This document shows positions 18,998 to 28,813 of a stretch of 64,000 nucleotides of DNA, piece by piece. Numbering within the stretch: the first letter of the stretch is position 1; every line of letters begins with the position of its first letter. The DNA lies in contig NZ_JAHBYD010000006.1 of assembly GCF_019636135.1 (NCBI RefSeq), positions 1 through 64,000 of the forward strand, given 5' to 3'. A program made the position numbers and the translations under genes. The notes below the pieces were generated by a model that was given only the letters and a program-made list of their open reading frames with translations, was not told the DNA's origin and did not search any database. The DNA comes from Phenylobacterium sp. GTDB taxonomy: Bacteria > Pseudomonadota > Alphaproteobacteria > Caulobacterales > Caulobacteraceae.

Positions 18998-19311
18998 CGG
19001 CCGGCTCGAAAGTCGAGCCGTGACCGCGACGCAGATGGAACCAGAGGCTTGCTCTTCCGAGCGTAAGGCCGTAGAGAGCGCGCCTCGCGCGACCGAGGGG
19101 ACGACCATCCTGGCGTCATCCGAAGAGCTCGCTAAGACGTTCGAAGACCAGATGTAACAAGCCTACCGCGCCGACTCCGGGCCGCAACCTGCGGCCTGGG
19201 CCTGATGAAGCCGCAATCGCGGTGGAGGACCCCGGCGCCTCGTGATGACCCAGGCGGGAGCAGGCTGGGATTGGTCAGGTTCAGCGGGCCGGAGAGCCCA
19301 GGAGATACGAG
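18998..19311 (+). other. right flank of the rpoA-rplQ insert
   Basis: This 314-base gap holds no gene. It contains a short perfect hairpin (cggctcga/tcgagccg, 19002-19020), then the duplicated rpoA tail at 19121-19157, then about 150 bases leading to rplQ with ccaggagata as the ribosome binding site. I see no convincing promoter. Transcription of rplQ must come from the insert or from a promoter in this gap. Confidence 0.6.
19121..19157 (+). pseudogene. orphan 3' fragment of rpoA
   Basis: Codons 19122-19157 read EELAKTFEDQM-stop, one residue different from the intact rpoA end ([11 protein letters not shown]), with TAA instead of TAG. There is no alpha-subunit sequence upstream of it. It is the right-hand copy of the direct repeat that brackets the insert. 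It may be the original chromosomal rpoA terminus or part of an incoming allele. Confidence 0.85.
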
Positions 19312-19731
19312 ATGCGTCACGGTAAAGCCCACCGCAAACTGGGTCGTACGACCGCCCACCGCACCGCCATGTTCGCGAACATGTCGGCCAGCCTGATCAA
19401 GCACGAGCAGATCGTCACGACCCTGCCGAAGGCGAAGGAACTGCGCCCGGTCGTCGAGAAGCTGGTCACGCTCGCCAAGCGCGGCGACCTGCACGCCCGT
19501 CGCCAGGCGATCAGCCAGGTCCGCGACGTCGAGCAGGTCGGCAAGCTCTTCAGCGTGCTCGGCCCGCGCTACAAGGACCGCAACGGCGGCTACATCCGCG
19601 TGCTAAAGGCGGGCTACCGCCACGGCGACAACGCGGCCATGGCCGTGATCGAGTTCGTCGACCGCGACCCGGCCGAAAAGGGCAAGGACTCCGGTCCGAC
19701 CGCCGAGCAAGGCTTCGGCGCCGAAGACTAA
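19312..19731 (+). CDS. rplQ: 50S ribosomal protein L17
   Basis: A 139-aa protein. [24 protein letters not shown] and [22 protein letters not shown] are diagnostic. An extra tail after EFVDRD (about 20 residues, ending EQGFGAED) goes beyond the minimal L17. It is normally directly behind rpoA; here it is separated by the 3.8-kb insert. Confidence 0.97.
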   Translation: MRHGKAHRKLGRTTAHRTAMFANMSASLIKHEQIVTTLPKAKELRPVVEKLVTLAKRGDLHARRQAISQVRDVEQVGKLFSVLGPRYKDRNGGYIRVLKAGYRHGDNAAMAVIEFVDRDPAEKGKDSGPTAEQGFGAED

Positions 19732-19754
19732 GCTTCGGTCCACGACCGACTGAG

Positions 19755-19788
19755 AAGCCCCGGAAGCCTGCTTCCGGGGCTTTTCGTT
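19755..19788 (+). terminator. Rho-independent terminator after rplQ
   Basis: aagccccggaag (19755-19766) pairs with cttccggggctt (19771-19782) over a 4-base loop, followed by ttcgttt. It is a strong intrinsic terminator closing the ribosomal region. Confidence 0.9.
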
Positions 19789-19823
19789 TGCGCGGGTGTC
19801 ACGCGCGGCGGTTAGCTAAGGCC

Positions 19824-21029
19824 ATGCTCCGCGCCCTGGCCCTCGTCCTGACGCTCCTGGCTGTGGCCCTCGCCGCACCGTCCGCCGCGGCGGACCGGCC
19901 GCTCACCCTGCTGATCTCCATCGACGGCTTCCGCGCGGACTACCTGGACCGCGGCGTGACGCCGGTGCTCTCGCGGCTCGCGGAGGCGGGCGCGCGGGGC
20001 GCGATGCGGCCGTCGTTCCCGTCGAAGACCTTCCCGAACCACTACACCCTGGTCACCGGGCTGCGGCCCGACCGCAACGGGATCGTCGAGAACAACATGG
20101 AAGATCCCGCCATTCCGGGCGTGACCTTCAGGATGTCGAACCGCGACGCGGTGCGGGACCGCCGCTGGTGGGACGGGGCCGAGCCGATCTGGGTGACGGC
20201 CGAGAAGGCGGGCATCCCGACCGCGCCCTACTTCTGGCCGGGCGCGGAGGCGGCGATCCATGGCGTGCGGCCGCGCTACTGGGTCAAGTTCGACATGGAC
20301 ACGCCCAATGCGGCGCGGGTGGACCAGGTGCTGGCCTGGCTGGACCTGCCGCCGGCGAAGCGGCCGCGGTTCGCGACCCTCTACTTCGACACCGTGGACA
20401 CCGCCGGTCACGACTATGGCCCGGAGTCCGCCGAGGTGAACGCGGCCGTCGCCGGCGTGGACGCCCAGATCGGGCGGCTGATCGAGGCGCTGGAGGCGAG
20501 GGGGCTTGCGGCCAACCTCGTCGTGGTCGCCGACCATGGGATGGCCGCGCTCTCCGAGGCGCGGAAGGCCTACATGGACGACATCCTGCCGAAGGCGGCG
20601 TACCGGTCGCTGGCGGGCGGGGCGTTCATGACGATCTATCCTGCGAAGGGGCGCGAGGCCGAGGTCGATCGGGCGCTCATCGCGGCGCACGAGCACTTCC
20701 AGTGCTGGCGGAAGGCCGAGATGCCGGGGCGGTTCCGCTACGGCCGCAATCCAAGGGTCGCGCCGTACTTCTGCCTGGCGCAGACCGGCTGGGCGCTGAC
20801 GACCCGGAACTACCGCCCATCGAACCCGGAGCGGGGCGCCCACGGGTTCGATCCGGCCAGCGCCGAGATGGCGGCGGTCTTCATCGCGCAGGGGCCGGCG
20901 TTCCGGGCGGGCGTGCGGCTGGCGGACTTCAACAACGTCAGCGTCTATCCGCTGCTGGCGCGGCTGGTGGGGGTGGCGGCCAGGCCGAACGACGGGGAAC
21001 TGGCGGACGTCGCGCCGGCGCTGAAGTGA
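19824..21029 (+). CDS. secreted NPP-type nucleotide pyrophosphatase/phosphodiesterase
   Basis: A 401-aa protein with a Sec signal peptide (MLRALALVLTLLAVALAAPSA). NPP family motifs are seen in order: LLISIDGFRADYLDRG (metal site and start of fold), SKTFPNHYTLVTG with the Thr of KTFPNH as expected nucleophile, FDTVDTAGHDYGPES, VVVADHGM and RGAHGFDP. The set of metal-binding Asp/His looks complete. It probably acts in the periplasm or at the surface on phosphodiester or pyrophosphate bonds of nucleotides; the true substrate is not readable. Monocistronic. Confidence 0.85.
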   Translation: MLRALALVLTLLAVALAAPSAAADRPLTLLISIDGFRADYLDRGVTPVLSRLAEAGARGAMRPSFPSKTFPNHYTLVTGLRPDRNGIVENNMEDPAIPGVTFRMSNRDAVRDRRWWDGAEPIWVTAEKAGIPTAPYFWPGAEAAIHGVRPRYWVKFDMDTPNAARVDQVLAWLDLPPAKRPRFATLYFDTVDTAGHDYGPESAEVNAAVAGVDAQIGRLIEALEARGLAANLVVVADHGMAALSEARKAYMDDILPKAAYRSLAGGAFMTIYPAKGREAEVDRALIAAHEHFQCWRKAEMPGRFRYGRNPRVAPYFCLAQTGWALTTRNYRPSNPERGAHGFDPASAEMAAVFIAQGPAFRAGVRLADFNNVSVYPLLARLVGVAARPNDGELADVAPALK

Positions 21030-21110
21030 GGCCGGCCCGCAAGGCGGCGCCCCTTGACCATATAGTTGCGGTATGAGTTAAATATTGGCGTTGAACGCAA
21101 GGAGATCGCC

Positions 21111-21590
21111 ATGAGCGAACGCCCCGCCGTCGTGCCGTGTGTCTTCTACAAGGACCCCATCGCCGCCCTGAAGTGGCTGGAGCAGGCGTTCGGGTTCGAG
21201 CTGACGGTGCTGCTGACCGACGCGGAGGGCAATGTCGGCCATTCCGAGATGGCGTTCCTGAACTCGGCGATCAGCGTGGGCGGCGAGTGGGCCGGGCCGC
21301 AACTGGGCGGCGCGTCGATGAAGTCGCCGGCGAGCCTGGGCGGAGCGGGGACGCAGTTCCTGCGCATCGCGCTGCCCGACGGGCTCGATGCCCACTGCGA
21401 GCGGGCGCGGGCGGCGGGCGCGCGGATCACCGCCGAGCCGGAGGACCAGTTCTACGGCGACCGCACCTACCGCGCGATGGACCCCGAGGGGCACATCTGG
21501 AACTTCAGCCAGGCGGTGCGCGTGGTCTCGGGCGCGGAGATGGAGCAGGCGTCGGGTCTGAAGATCCGCACCTCGCTGGAAGGGGCCTGA
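21111..21590 (+). CDS. VOC-family (glyoxalase/PhnB-like) protein 1
   Basis: A 159-aa protein. PCVFYKDPIAALKWLEQAFGFEL and FYGDRTYRAMDPEGHIWNFSQ are the two halves of a single vicinal-oxygen-chelate fold of the PhnB/YdeN type. The ATG at 21111 has aaggag 7 bases upstream. It is first of a tightly packed set: VOC, VOC, ArsR, AHSA1. A TTGACC at 21054 with AT-rich sequence (taaata, 21079-21084) could be the promoter. The function of these sets is unresolved. Confidence 0.75.
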   Translation: MSERPAVVPCVFYKDPIAALKWLEQAFGFELTVLLTDAEGNVGHSEMAFLNSAISVGGEWAGPQLGGASMKSPASLGGAGTQFLRIALPDGLDAHCERARAAGARITAEPEDQFYGDRTYRAMDPEGHIWNFSQAVRVVSGAEMEQASGLKIRTSLEGA

Positions 21591-21593
21591 GCC

Positions 21594-22049
21594 ATGGCCG
21601 ATTGGCGCGGACCCCTGATCCCGGCGATCTGCTATCGCGATCCCAAGGCGGCCCTGAGGTTCCTGGAGGCGGCCTTCGGCTTCGAGCTCTTCATGCTGAT
21701 CGAGGACGCCGAGGGGAACCTCGTCCACTCCGAGATGCGATACGGCGCCGGCGCGGTGATGATCGGCCACGAGTGGAGCGACGACCACAAGAGCCCGGCT
21801 TCGGTCGGCGGCAAGAACACCCAGACCGTGCATATCGGCGTCGACGCCGACATCGACGGCCACTGCGAGCGCGCGCGGGCGGCGGGCTTCGAGATCCTGA
21901 TGGAGCCCGAGACGCAGTTCTACGGCGACCGCACCTATCGCTGCCGCGATCCCGAGGGGCACATCTGGACGGTCGGCCAGACCGTGCGGGAGGTCAGCCG
22001 CGAGGAGGCCGAGGACGCCAGCGGCCTGAAGATCACGGGGTGGGTGTGA
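21594..22049 (+). CDS. VOC-family (glyoxalase/PhnB-like) protein 2
   Basis: A 151-aa paralog of the preceding gene: PAICYRDPKAALRFLEAAFGFEL and FYGDRTYRCRDPEGHIWTVGQ line up with it directly. It begins 3 bases after gene 1 and its TGA overlaps the GTG of the ArsR gene. The duplication suggests either a heterodimer or divergent ligands. Confidence 0.75.
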   Translation: MADWRGPLIPAICYRDPKAALRFLEAAFGFELFMLIEDAEGNLVHSEMRYGAGAVMIGHEWSDDHKSPASVGGKNTQTVHIGVDADIDGHCERARAAGFEILMEPETQFYGDRTYRCRDPEGHIWTVGQTVREVSREEAEDASGLKITGWV

Positions 22050-22399
22050 GCGCGCCGGCCCGCCGGATCGACGACACCCTGGCGGCCCTGGCCGATCCGA
22101 CCCGGCGGCGCGTGGTCGACCTCTTGGCGGAGCGGCCGCGTGCGGCGGGCGAACTGGCGCGCGAGACCGGCATGTCGGCCCCGGCCATGAGCCGCCACCT
22201 GAAGACCCTGCGCGCCAGCGGGCTCGTGGAGGAATCGCATCCCGAGTTCGACGCGCGCGTGCGCATCTATGCCCTGAGGCCCGAACCGATGGTCCACCTG
22301 CTGCGCTGGCTGGAGGAGAGCGAGCGGCTCTGGAGCGCCCAGCTCCTGGCGTTCAAGGCCCATCTCGAGAAGGGCGCCGAAGGCGTGCGCGGGGAATGA
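22046..22399 (+). CDS. ArsR-family transcriptional regulator
   Basis: A 117-aa winged helix protein. LAALADPTRRRVVDLLAERPRAAGELA, then MSAPAMSRHLKTLRASGLVEE (recognition helix) are typical ArsR/SmtB sequences. There is no clustered Cys metal site, so a metal sensor is unlikely. The GTG at 22046 forms a GTGA overlap with the VOC stop; a GTG 6 bases earlier is possible. ArsR genes followed by AHSA1 proteins usually autoregulate their operon. Confidence 0.85.
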   Translation: MSAPARRIDDTLAALADPTRRRVVDLLAERPRAAGELARETGMSAPAMSRHLKTLRASGLVEESHPEFDARVRIYALRPEPMVHLLRWLEESERLWSAQLLAFKAHLEKGAEGVRGE

Positions 22400-22863
22400 C
22401 CTCGAAGGTCTACGTCGCGCTCCGCGTGAAGGCGACGCCCGAGCGGGCGTTCGCCGCCTTCACCGGGGAGATCGGCCAGTGGTGGCAGGCGAGCCCGCTG
22501 TTCGAGACGACGCCGCGGCCGGGAACGCTCTCGTTCGAGCCGGGGCCGGAGGGCCGGCTCATCGAGACGCGGGCCGGCGGCAAGGTGTTCGAGATCGGCC
22601 GCGTCCGCGCCTGGGAGCCACCGGATCGACTGGTTTTCTCCTGGCGGCAGGCGAACTTCCCGCCCGATCTTCACACCGAGGTCGAGGTGCGCTTCGAGGC
22701 GGTCGGCGAGGAGACCCGCGTCAGCATCGAGCATCGCGGTTTCGACCAGGTCCCGGCGGACAGCGCCGCGCGGCACCGCTTCCCCGACGCCGTCCTGCTG
22801 GCCCGGCTGGCCGAATACTGGCAGGCGCAGATCCGGTCGCTGGGCGGGCGCGCGACCAGATAA
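22396..22863 (+). CDS. AHSA1/SRPBCC-family protein
   Basis: A 155-aa protein. VYVALRVKATPERAFAAFTGEIGQWW, WEPPDRLVFSWRQ and VEVRFEAVGEETRVSIEHRGFDQVP fit the START-like AHSA1 fold, which forms a hydrophobic ligand pocket. The start overlaps the ArsR stop (ATGA), so regulator and ligand-binding protein are co-translated. The ligand is unknown. Confidence 0.8.
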   Translation: MTSKVYVALRVKATPERAFAAFTGEIGQWWQASPLFETTPRPGTLSFEPGPEGRLIETRAGGKVFEIGRVRAWEPPDRLVFSWRQANFPPDLHTEVEVRFEAVGEETRVSIEHRGFDQVPADSAARHRFPDAVLLARLAEYWQAQIRSLGGRATR

Positions 22864-22914
22864 CGCAGTTGCGCCAGTTCTTGCTTTGTTTCATCCTGCG
22901 CGCCGAGGGGAGAG

Positions 22915-24195
22915 ATGATGTCCGAAGGTCGTCCGGCAGGCGCGGGTGAGCGCGGTCGCCGCTCGCTCGTGGGCGGGCGCGCGGCCGTCGGCTTCGTGCT
23001 GGTCAGCGTCTGGCTCGACGTGCTGTCGCTGGGCGTGATCATCCCGGTCTACGCGCCGCTGGTGCAGCAGTTCGAGGGCGGCGACCCCAGCGCCGCGGCG
23101 CGCTGGAACGGCGTCCTTTCCACGCTCTGGGCGGCGTCGCAGTTCATCGCCGCGCCGGTGCTGGGCGCGCTGTCCGACCGGTTCGGGCGGCGGCCCGTGC
23201 TGCTGATCTCGCTGTTCGGCCTGGCGCTGGACTACCTCGTCATGGTGGTCGCGCCGAACCTCTGGTGGCTGGTGGTCACCCGGATCGTCGCGGGGCTGAC
23301 GGCGGGCGGCATGGGCGCGGCCAACGCCTACATCGCCGACGTGACGCCGCCCGAGAAGCGCGCGCAGACCTTCGGGCTGATCGGCGCGGCCTGGGGCGTC
23401 GGCTTCATCGTGGGGCCGGCCATCGGCGGCTTCCTGGCGCACAACTGGGGCCTGCGCGCGCCCTTCGTCGGCGCCGGCGCGCTGACCCTGCTGGGCGTGG
23501 TCTACGGTTTCTTCGTGCTGCCCGAGTCGCTCAAGCCCGAGAACCGGGCCGCCTTCGACTGGAGGAAGGCCAACCCCGTCGGCTCGCTGACCTTCCTGGC
23601 GCGGCATCGCGAGGTGCTGCCGCTCTCGATGATGAACCTGCTGCTGCAGACGGCGCACTATGTGCTGCCGACGATCTTCGTGCTCTACGCTTCCAACCGC
23701 TACGGCTGGACGCCGGACATGACCGGCTACGCCCTGGCGCTGACGGGGATCTGCAACGTCGTCGTGCAGGGGGTGCTGGTGAAGCCGGTGGTGGCGAAGA
23801 TCGGCGAGTGGGGCGCGGTGCTCGCGGGCCTGGCCTTCGGCGGCCTGGGCTTCGCGATCTACGGCATGGCGCCGACCGGCTGGCTGTTCCTGGCGGGGAC
23901 GCCCGTGTTCGGGCTGATCGGCCTCTTCGGCCCCGGCTTCCAGGGCCTCGTCACCCGTCGCGTGGCCGCGTCCGAGCAGGGCCGCCTGCAGGGCGCGAAC
24001 GCCAGCGCCGCGGGGCTGGCCGGGATCGTCGCGCCCACGCTGTTCGGCTTCACCTACGCCTGGTACGTCACGCCCGGTCACCCGCAGGTCCCGGGCTCGG
24101 CCTTCTTCCTGGCGGCGGGCCTGCACGCCATCGCCGTCTGCATCGCGATCACGGTCATGGTCCGTGCGCCCCGTTCGACCGGAGCCCCGGCATGA
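22915..24195 (+). CDS. MFS transporter, TetA-like (first of tandem pair)
   Basis: A 426-aa protein with 12 predicted membrane helices. LGALSDRFGRRPVLL between helices 2 and 3 is the MFS motif A, and IADVTPPEKRAQTFG after helix 4 is typical of the tetracycline/multidrug exporter branch. Two consecutive ATGs; gaggggagag precedes them. Overlaps the next gene by ATGA. The substrate cannot be read from sequence. Confidence 0.85.
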   Translation: MMSEGRPAGAGERGRRSLVGGRAAVGFVLVSVWLDVLSLGVIIPVYAPLVQQFEGGDPSAAARWNGVLSTLWAASQFIAAPVLGALSDRFGRRPVLLISLFGLALDYLVMVVAPNLWWLVVTRIVAGLTAGGMGAANAYIADVTPPEKRAQTFGLIGAAWGVGFIVGPAIGGFLAHNWGLRAPFVGAGALTLLGVVYGFFVLPESLKPENRAAFDWRKANPVGSLTFLARHREVLPLSMMNLLLQTAHYVLPTIFVLYASNRYGWTPDMTGYALALTGICNVVVQGVLVKPVVAKIGEWGAVLAGLAFGGLGFAIYGMAPTGWLFLAGTPVFGLIGLFGPGFQGLVTRRVAASEQGRLQGANASAAGLAGIVAPTLFGFTYAWYVTPGHPQVPGSAFFLAAGLHAIAVCIAITVMVRAPRSTGAPA

Positions 24196-25448
24196 CCGAC
24201 GCCGCCACACCGTCCACGACGCCCTCCGGAGGCCGGCAGGCCGGCTTCGGCTTCATCTTCGCGCTCGCGCTGATGAACGCGGTGTCGTTCGGGATCATGA
24301 TCCCGATCCTGCCGCAGCTCGTGCGCGAGCTGGCGGGCGGCGACACCGCCGCAGCCTCGGAGTGGACGGTGGTGTTCGCCGTCACCTGGGGGATCATGCA
24401 GTTCTTCTGCGGCCCGTTGCTGGGCATGCTGTCCGACCGGATCGGGCGGCGGCCGGTGCTTTTGCTGTCGCTGTTCGGCCTGGCGCTCGACTTCCTGTTC
24501 ATGGCGTTTGCGCCGACGCTCTGGTGGCTCCTGCTGGGGCGCATCCTGAACGGCGCGACGGCGGCCAGCTTCTCGACCGCCAGCGCCTACCTCGCCGACG
24601 TCACCCCGCCCGAGCGGCGCGCCAAGGTGTTCGGCTGGATGGGCTCGGCCTTCTCGTTCGGCTTCATCATGGGACCGACCATCGGCGGCTTCCTGGGGCA
24701 GGGCGACCTGCGCGTGCCCTTCCTGGCGGCGGCCGGCCTGACGGCGGTCAACTGGCTCTACGGCTTCTTCGTGCTGCCGGAATCGCTGCCGCCCGAGAAG
24801 CGCGCGACGTCGTTCGACTGGGGCCGGGCCAACCCGGTGGGCTCGCTGCGCCTGCTGCGCTCGCGGATGGGGCTGCTGCCGCTGGCGGGCGTGGGCTTCC
24901 TCTTCCAGTTCGCCCACACGGTGCTGCCCACCGTCTTCGTGCTCTACACGACCTACCGCTACCACTGGGACTCGCGCACGCTGGGCCTGACCTTCCTGCT
25001 GACGGGCGTGCTGGGGGTGATCGTCTCGATGTTCCTGGTGGGTCCGACCGTCGCGCGGATCGGCGAGCGGCGGACGCTGCTGCTCGGGCTCGCGGCGACG
25101 GCGTTCGGCTTCGCCTGGTACGGCTGGGCCGACACCGGCTGGCTCTACCTGCTGGGCGCGCCGGTCTTCGCGCTGTCGGGCTTCATCATGCCGGGGCTGC
25201 AGGGGTTGATGACGCGCCGCGTGCAGCCGCACGAGCAGGGCCAGCTCCAGGGCGCGAACCAGAGCCTGATGGGCATCGGCTCGATCCTCGGCCCGGCGCT
25301 GTTCGGCGAGGCCTTCGCCCGGGCGCTCCGGGGCGGCCACCCGCCGGGCCTGCCGATCTACCTGGCCTCGGGCCTGCTGGTCGCCGCGCTCTCCCTGGCC
25401 TTCGCCGCCGCCCGCGCGCCGGCGTCGGCCCCCCAGCCGGCGGAGTAG
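24192..25448 (+). CDS. MFS transporter, TetA-like (second of tandem pair)
   Basis: A 418-aa 12-helix paralog of the preceding gene, with LGMLSDRIGRRPVLLLSLFG and LADVTPPERRAKVFG in the same positions and the shared block FVLPESL-x-PE-(K/N)RA. The ATG at 24192 overlaps the upstream stop. Tandem translationally coupled paralogs may have separate substrates or a paired role. Confidence 0.85.
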   Translation: MTDAATPSTTPSGGRQAGFGFIFALALMNAVSFGIMIPILPQLVRELAGGDTAAASEWTVVFAVTWGIMQFFCGPLLGMLSDRIGRRPVLLLSLFGLALDFLFMAFAPTLWWLLLGRILNGATAASFSTASAYLADVTPPERRAKVFGWMGSAFSFGFIMGPTIGGFLGQGDLRVPFLAAAGLTAVNWLYGFFVLPESLPPEKRATSFDWGRANPVGSLRLLRSRMGLLPLAGVGFLFQFAHTVLPTVFVLYTTYRYHWDSRTLGLTFLLTGVLGVIVSMFLVGPTVARIGERRTLLLGLAATAFGFAWYGWADTGWLYLLGAPVFALSGFIMPGLQGLMTRRVQPHEQGQLQGANQSLMGIGSILGPALFGEAFARALRGGHPPGLPIYLASGLLVAALSLAFAAARAPASAPQPAE

Positions 25449-25561
25449 GGGACCGGCCGTCCGCCGCGCGCCAGAAGCCACCTGACGAACCGCATCGGGT
25501 CCGCCATCATTGCGCCGGAAACGTCCTTAGCTTCAGCCGTCCTCGTCGGAGACAGACTCTC

Positions 25562-26956
<1,395 letters not shown>

Positions 26957-26979
26957 GCGGCATCTGGTAAGCCCGCGGC

Positions 26980-28284
26980 ATGGCCGACCTCTTCGAAGCC
27001 GCGGGCCTGACCCCGTCGCAGCCGTCGCCGCTGGCCGACCGCCTGCGGCCGCAGAAGCTCGACGAGGTGGTGGGCCAGGACCACCTGCTGGGCCCGGAGG
27101 GGCCGATCCGGCGGATGGCCGAGGCGCGCAGGCTGTCGTCGATGATCCTCTGGGGGCCGCCCGGCACCGGCAAGACCACCATCGCGCGCCTGCTGGCCAA
27201 GGAGGCCGGCTACGAGTTCCAGCAGCTTTCGGCGGTGTTCTCCGGCGTGGCCGACCTGAAGAAGGCGTTCGAGCAGGCGCGCGTGCGCCGTTCGGCCGGC
27301 CAGGCGACGCTGCTGTTCGTGGACGAGATCCACCGCTTCAACCGCGCCCAGCAGGACGGCTTCCTGCCGTTCGTCGAGGAGGGGATCGTCACCCTCGTCG
27401 GCGCCACGACCGAGAACCCGAGCTTCGAGCTGAACGGGGCGCTGCTGTCGCGCAGCCAGGTCTATGTGCTGAAGCGCCTGGACGGCGAGGCGCTGGAGGC
27501 GCTGCTCGGCAAGGCCGAGGCGCATGAGGGCCGGGCGCTGCCGCTGGAGCCGGAGGCGCGGGCCGCGCTGATGGCCATGGCCGACGGCGACGGGCGCTAC
27601 CTGCTGACCCTGGCCGAGACGCTGTTCAACATCGGCTCGGCGAAGCCGCTGGACACCAAGGCGCTGGGCCAGATCCTGCAGAAGCGCAGCCCCGCCTACG
27701 ACAAGGACCGCGAGGAGCACTACAACCTCATCTCGGCGCTGCATAAGTCGATCCGCGGCTCGGACCCGGACGCGGCGCTCTACTGGCTGGCGCGCATGCT
27801 GGCCGGCGGCGAGGACCCGCTGTTCGTGGCGCGCCGCCTGATCCGCGCGGCGGCGGAGGACATCGGCGAGGCCGACCCGACGGCGCTCATCCTCGCCAAC
27901 GCCGCCAAGGACACCTACGACTTCCTGGGCAGCCCCGAGGGCGAGATCGCGCTCGCGCAGCTCACCGTCCACCTGGCGTGCGCGCCGAAGTCCAACGCGG
28001 TCTACATGGCCTACAGCGCCGCGATGAAGGCGGCGAAGGAGACCGGCTCGCTGATGCCGCCGGCCCACATCCGCAACGCGCCGACGAAGCTCATGAAGGA
28101 CCTGGGCTACGGCAAGGGCTATCAGTACGACCACGACGCGCCCGAGGGCTTCTCCGGCCAGGACTACTTCCCCGACGAGATGCCGCGCCGCCAGTTCTAC
28201 AAGCCCCGCGGCGAGGGGAACGAGGCGCGGGTCAAGGAGCGGCTCGAACGCTGGGCGGCGCTGCGCCGCGGCAAGGACGGTTGA
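26980..28284 (+). CDS. rarA: replication-associated recombination protein RarA (MgsA)
   Basis: A 434-aa AAA+ ATPase. Walker A GPPGTGKTT at 59-67, Walker B FVDEIH at 113-118, sensor region VGATTENPSFELNGALLSR, and a long C-terminal tetramerisation domain with YWLARMLAGGEDP and FSGQDYFPDEMPRRQFYKP. The family acts at stalled replication forks. It starts 23 bases after the protease gene; co-transcription is possible. Confidence 0.93.
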   Translation: MADLFEAAGLTPSQPSPLADRLRPQKLDEVVGQDHLLGPEGPIRRMAEARRLSSMILWGPPGTGKTTIARLLAKEAGYEFQQLSAVFSGVADLKKAFEQARVRRSAGQATLLFVDEIHRFNRAQQDGFLPFVEEGIVTLVGATTENPSFELNGALLSRSQVYVLKRLDGEALEALLGKAEAHEGRALPLEPEARAALMAMADGDGRYLLTLAETLFNIGSAKPLDTKALGQILQKRSPAYDKDREEHYNLISALHKSIRGSDPDAALYWLARMLAGGEDPLFVARRLIRAAAEDIGEADPTALILANAAKDTYDFLGSPEGEIALAQLTVHLACAPKSNAVYMAYSAAMKAAKETGSLMPPAHIRNAPTKLMKDLGYGKGYQYDHDAPEGFSGQDYFPDEMPRRQFYKPRGEGNEARVKERLERWAALRRGKDG

Positions 28285-28356
28285 TTTCGTCGGACGTTGT
28301 TCGCCGGGCCGCCGCGGCCTAGGCTCGCCCGGAGACATCCTCGGTGAGGGACGACG

Positions 28357-28803
28357 ATGACGACGGTCGAGACGGCGGCGGCCGTGAAGGCGCCGTGGTG
28401 GTTCTGGCTCGTGGCGGCGGTGGGGCTGCTGTGGAACGGCTTCGGCGCGTTCGACTACACCATGAGCCACGTGCAGGGCGAGGCGTACTACCGCGCGTCG
28501 GGCATGACCGACGCCCAGATCGCGTTCATGGCGACCTATCCGGCCTGGATGCACGGGGTCTGGGCGGTCGGGGTCTGGGGTTCGGCGCTGGGGGCGGTGC
28601 TCCTGCTGCTGCGCTCGCGCTGGGCGTTCCACGCCTTCGCCGTCTCGATGCTGGGCGCCATCGGCAACTGCGCGCACACCCTGGCCACGCCCGGCGCCGC
28701 CGAGGCGATGGGCGGACCGGTCTTCCCGGTCGTGATCGTCGTGATCTGCGGGGTCTTCATCTGGCTTTCGTGGGCGATGACGAAGCGGGGCGTCCTCCGC
28801 TAG
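28357..28803 (+). CDS. small four-helix membrane protein, unknown function
   Basis: A 148-aa protein with four hydrophobic segments (near 14-34, 65-87, 90-110, 120-140). The loop ASGMTDAQIAFMATYPAWMHG and the W/F-rich first helix are distinctive, but I do not recognise a named family with certainty. It lies between rarA and an RluA gene, 10 bases before the latter, so it may be co-transcribed with it. Confidence 0.7.
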   Translation: MTTVETAAAVKAPWWFWLVAAVGLLWNGFGAFDYTMSHVQGEAYYRASGMTDAQIAFMATYPAWMHGVWAVGVWGSALGAVLLLLRSRWAFHAFAVSMLGAIGNCAHTLATPGAAEAMGGPVFPVVIVVICGVFIWLSWAMTKRGVLR

Positions 28804-28813
28804 AGGAGGGCCT

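Noticed and set aside
15352..19311. Integrase or tRNA target explaining the rpoA-rplQ insert
   Set aside because: No recombinase gene and no tRNA are present. Only the duplicated rpoA tail and an IS630 remnant are seen, so the mechanism is left open.
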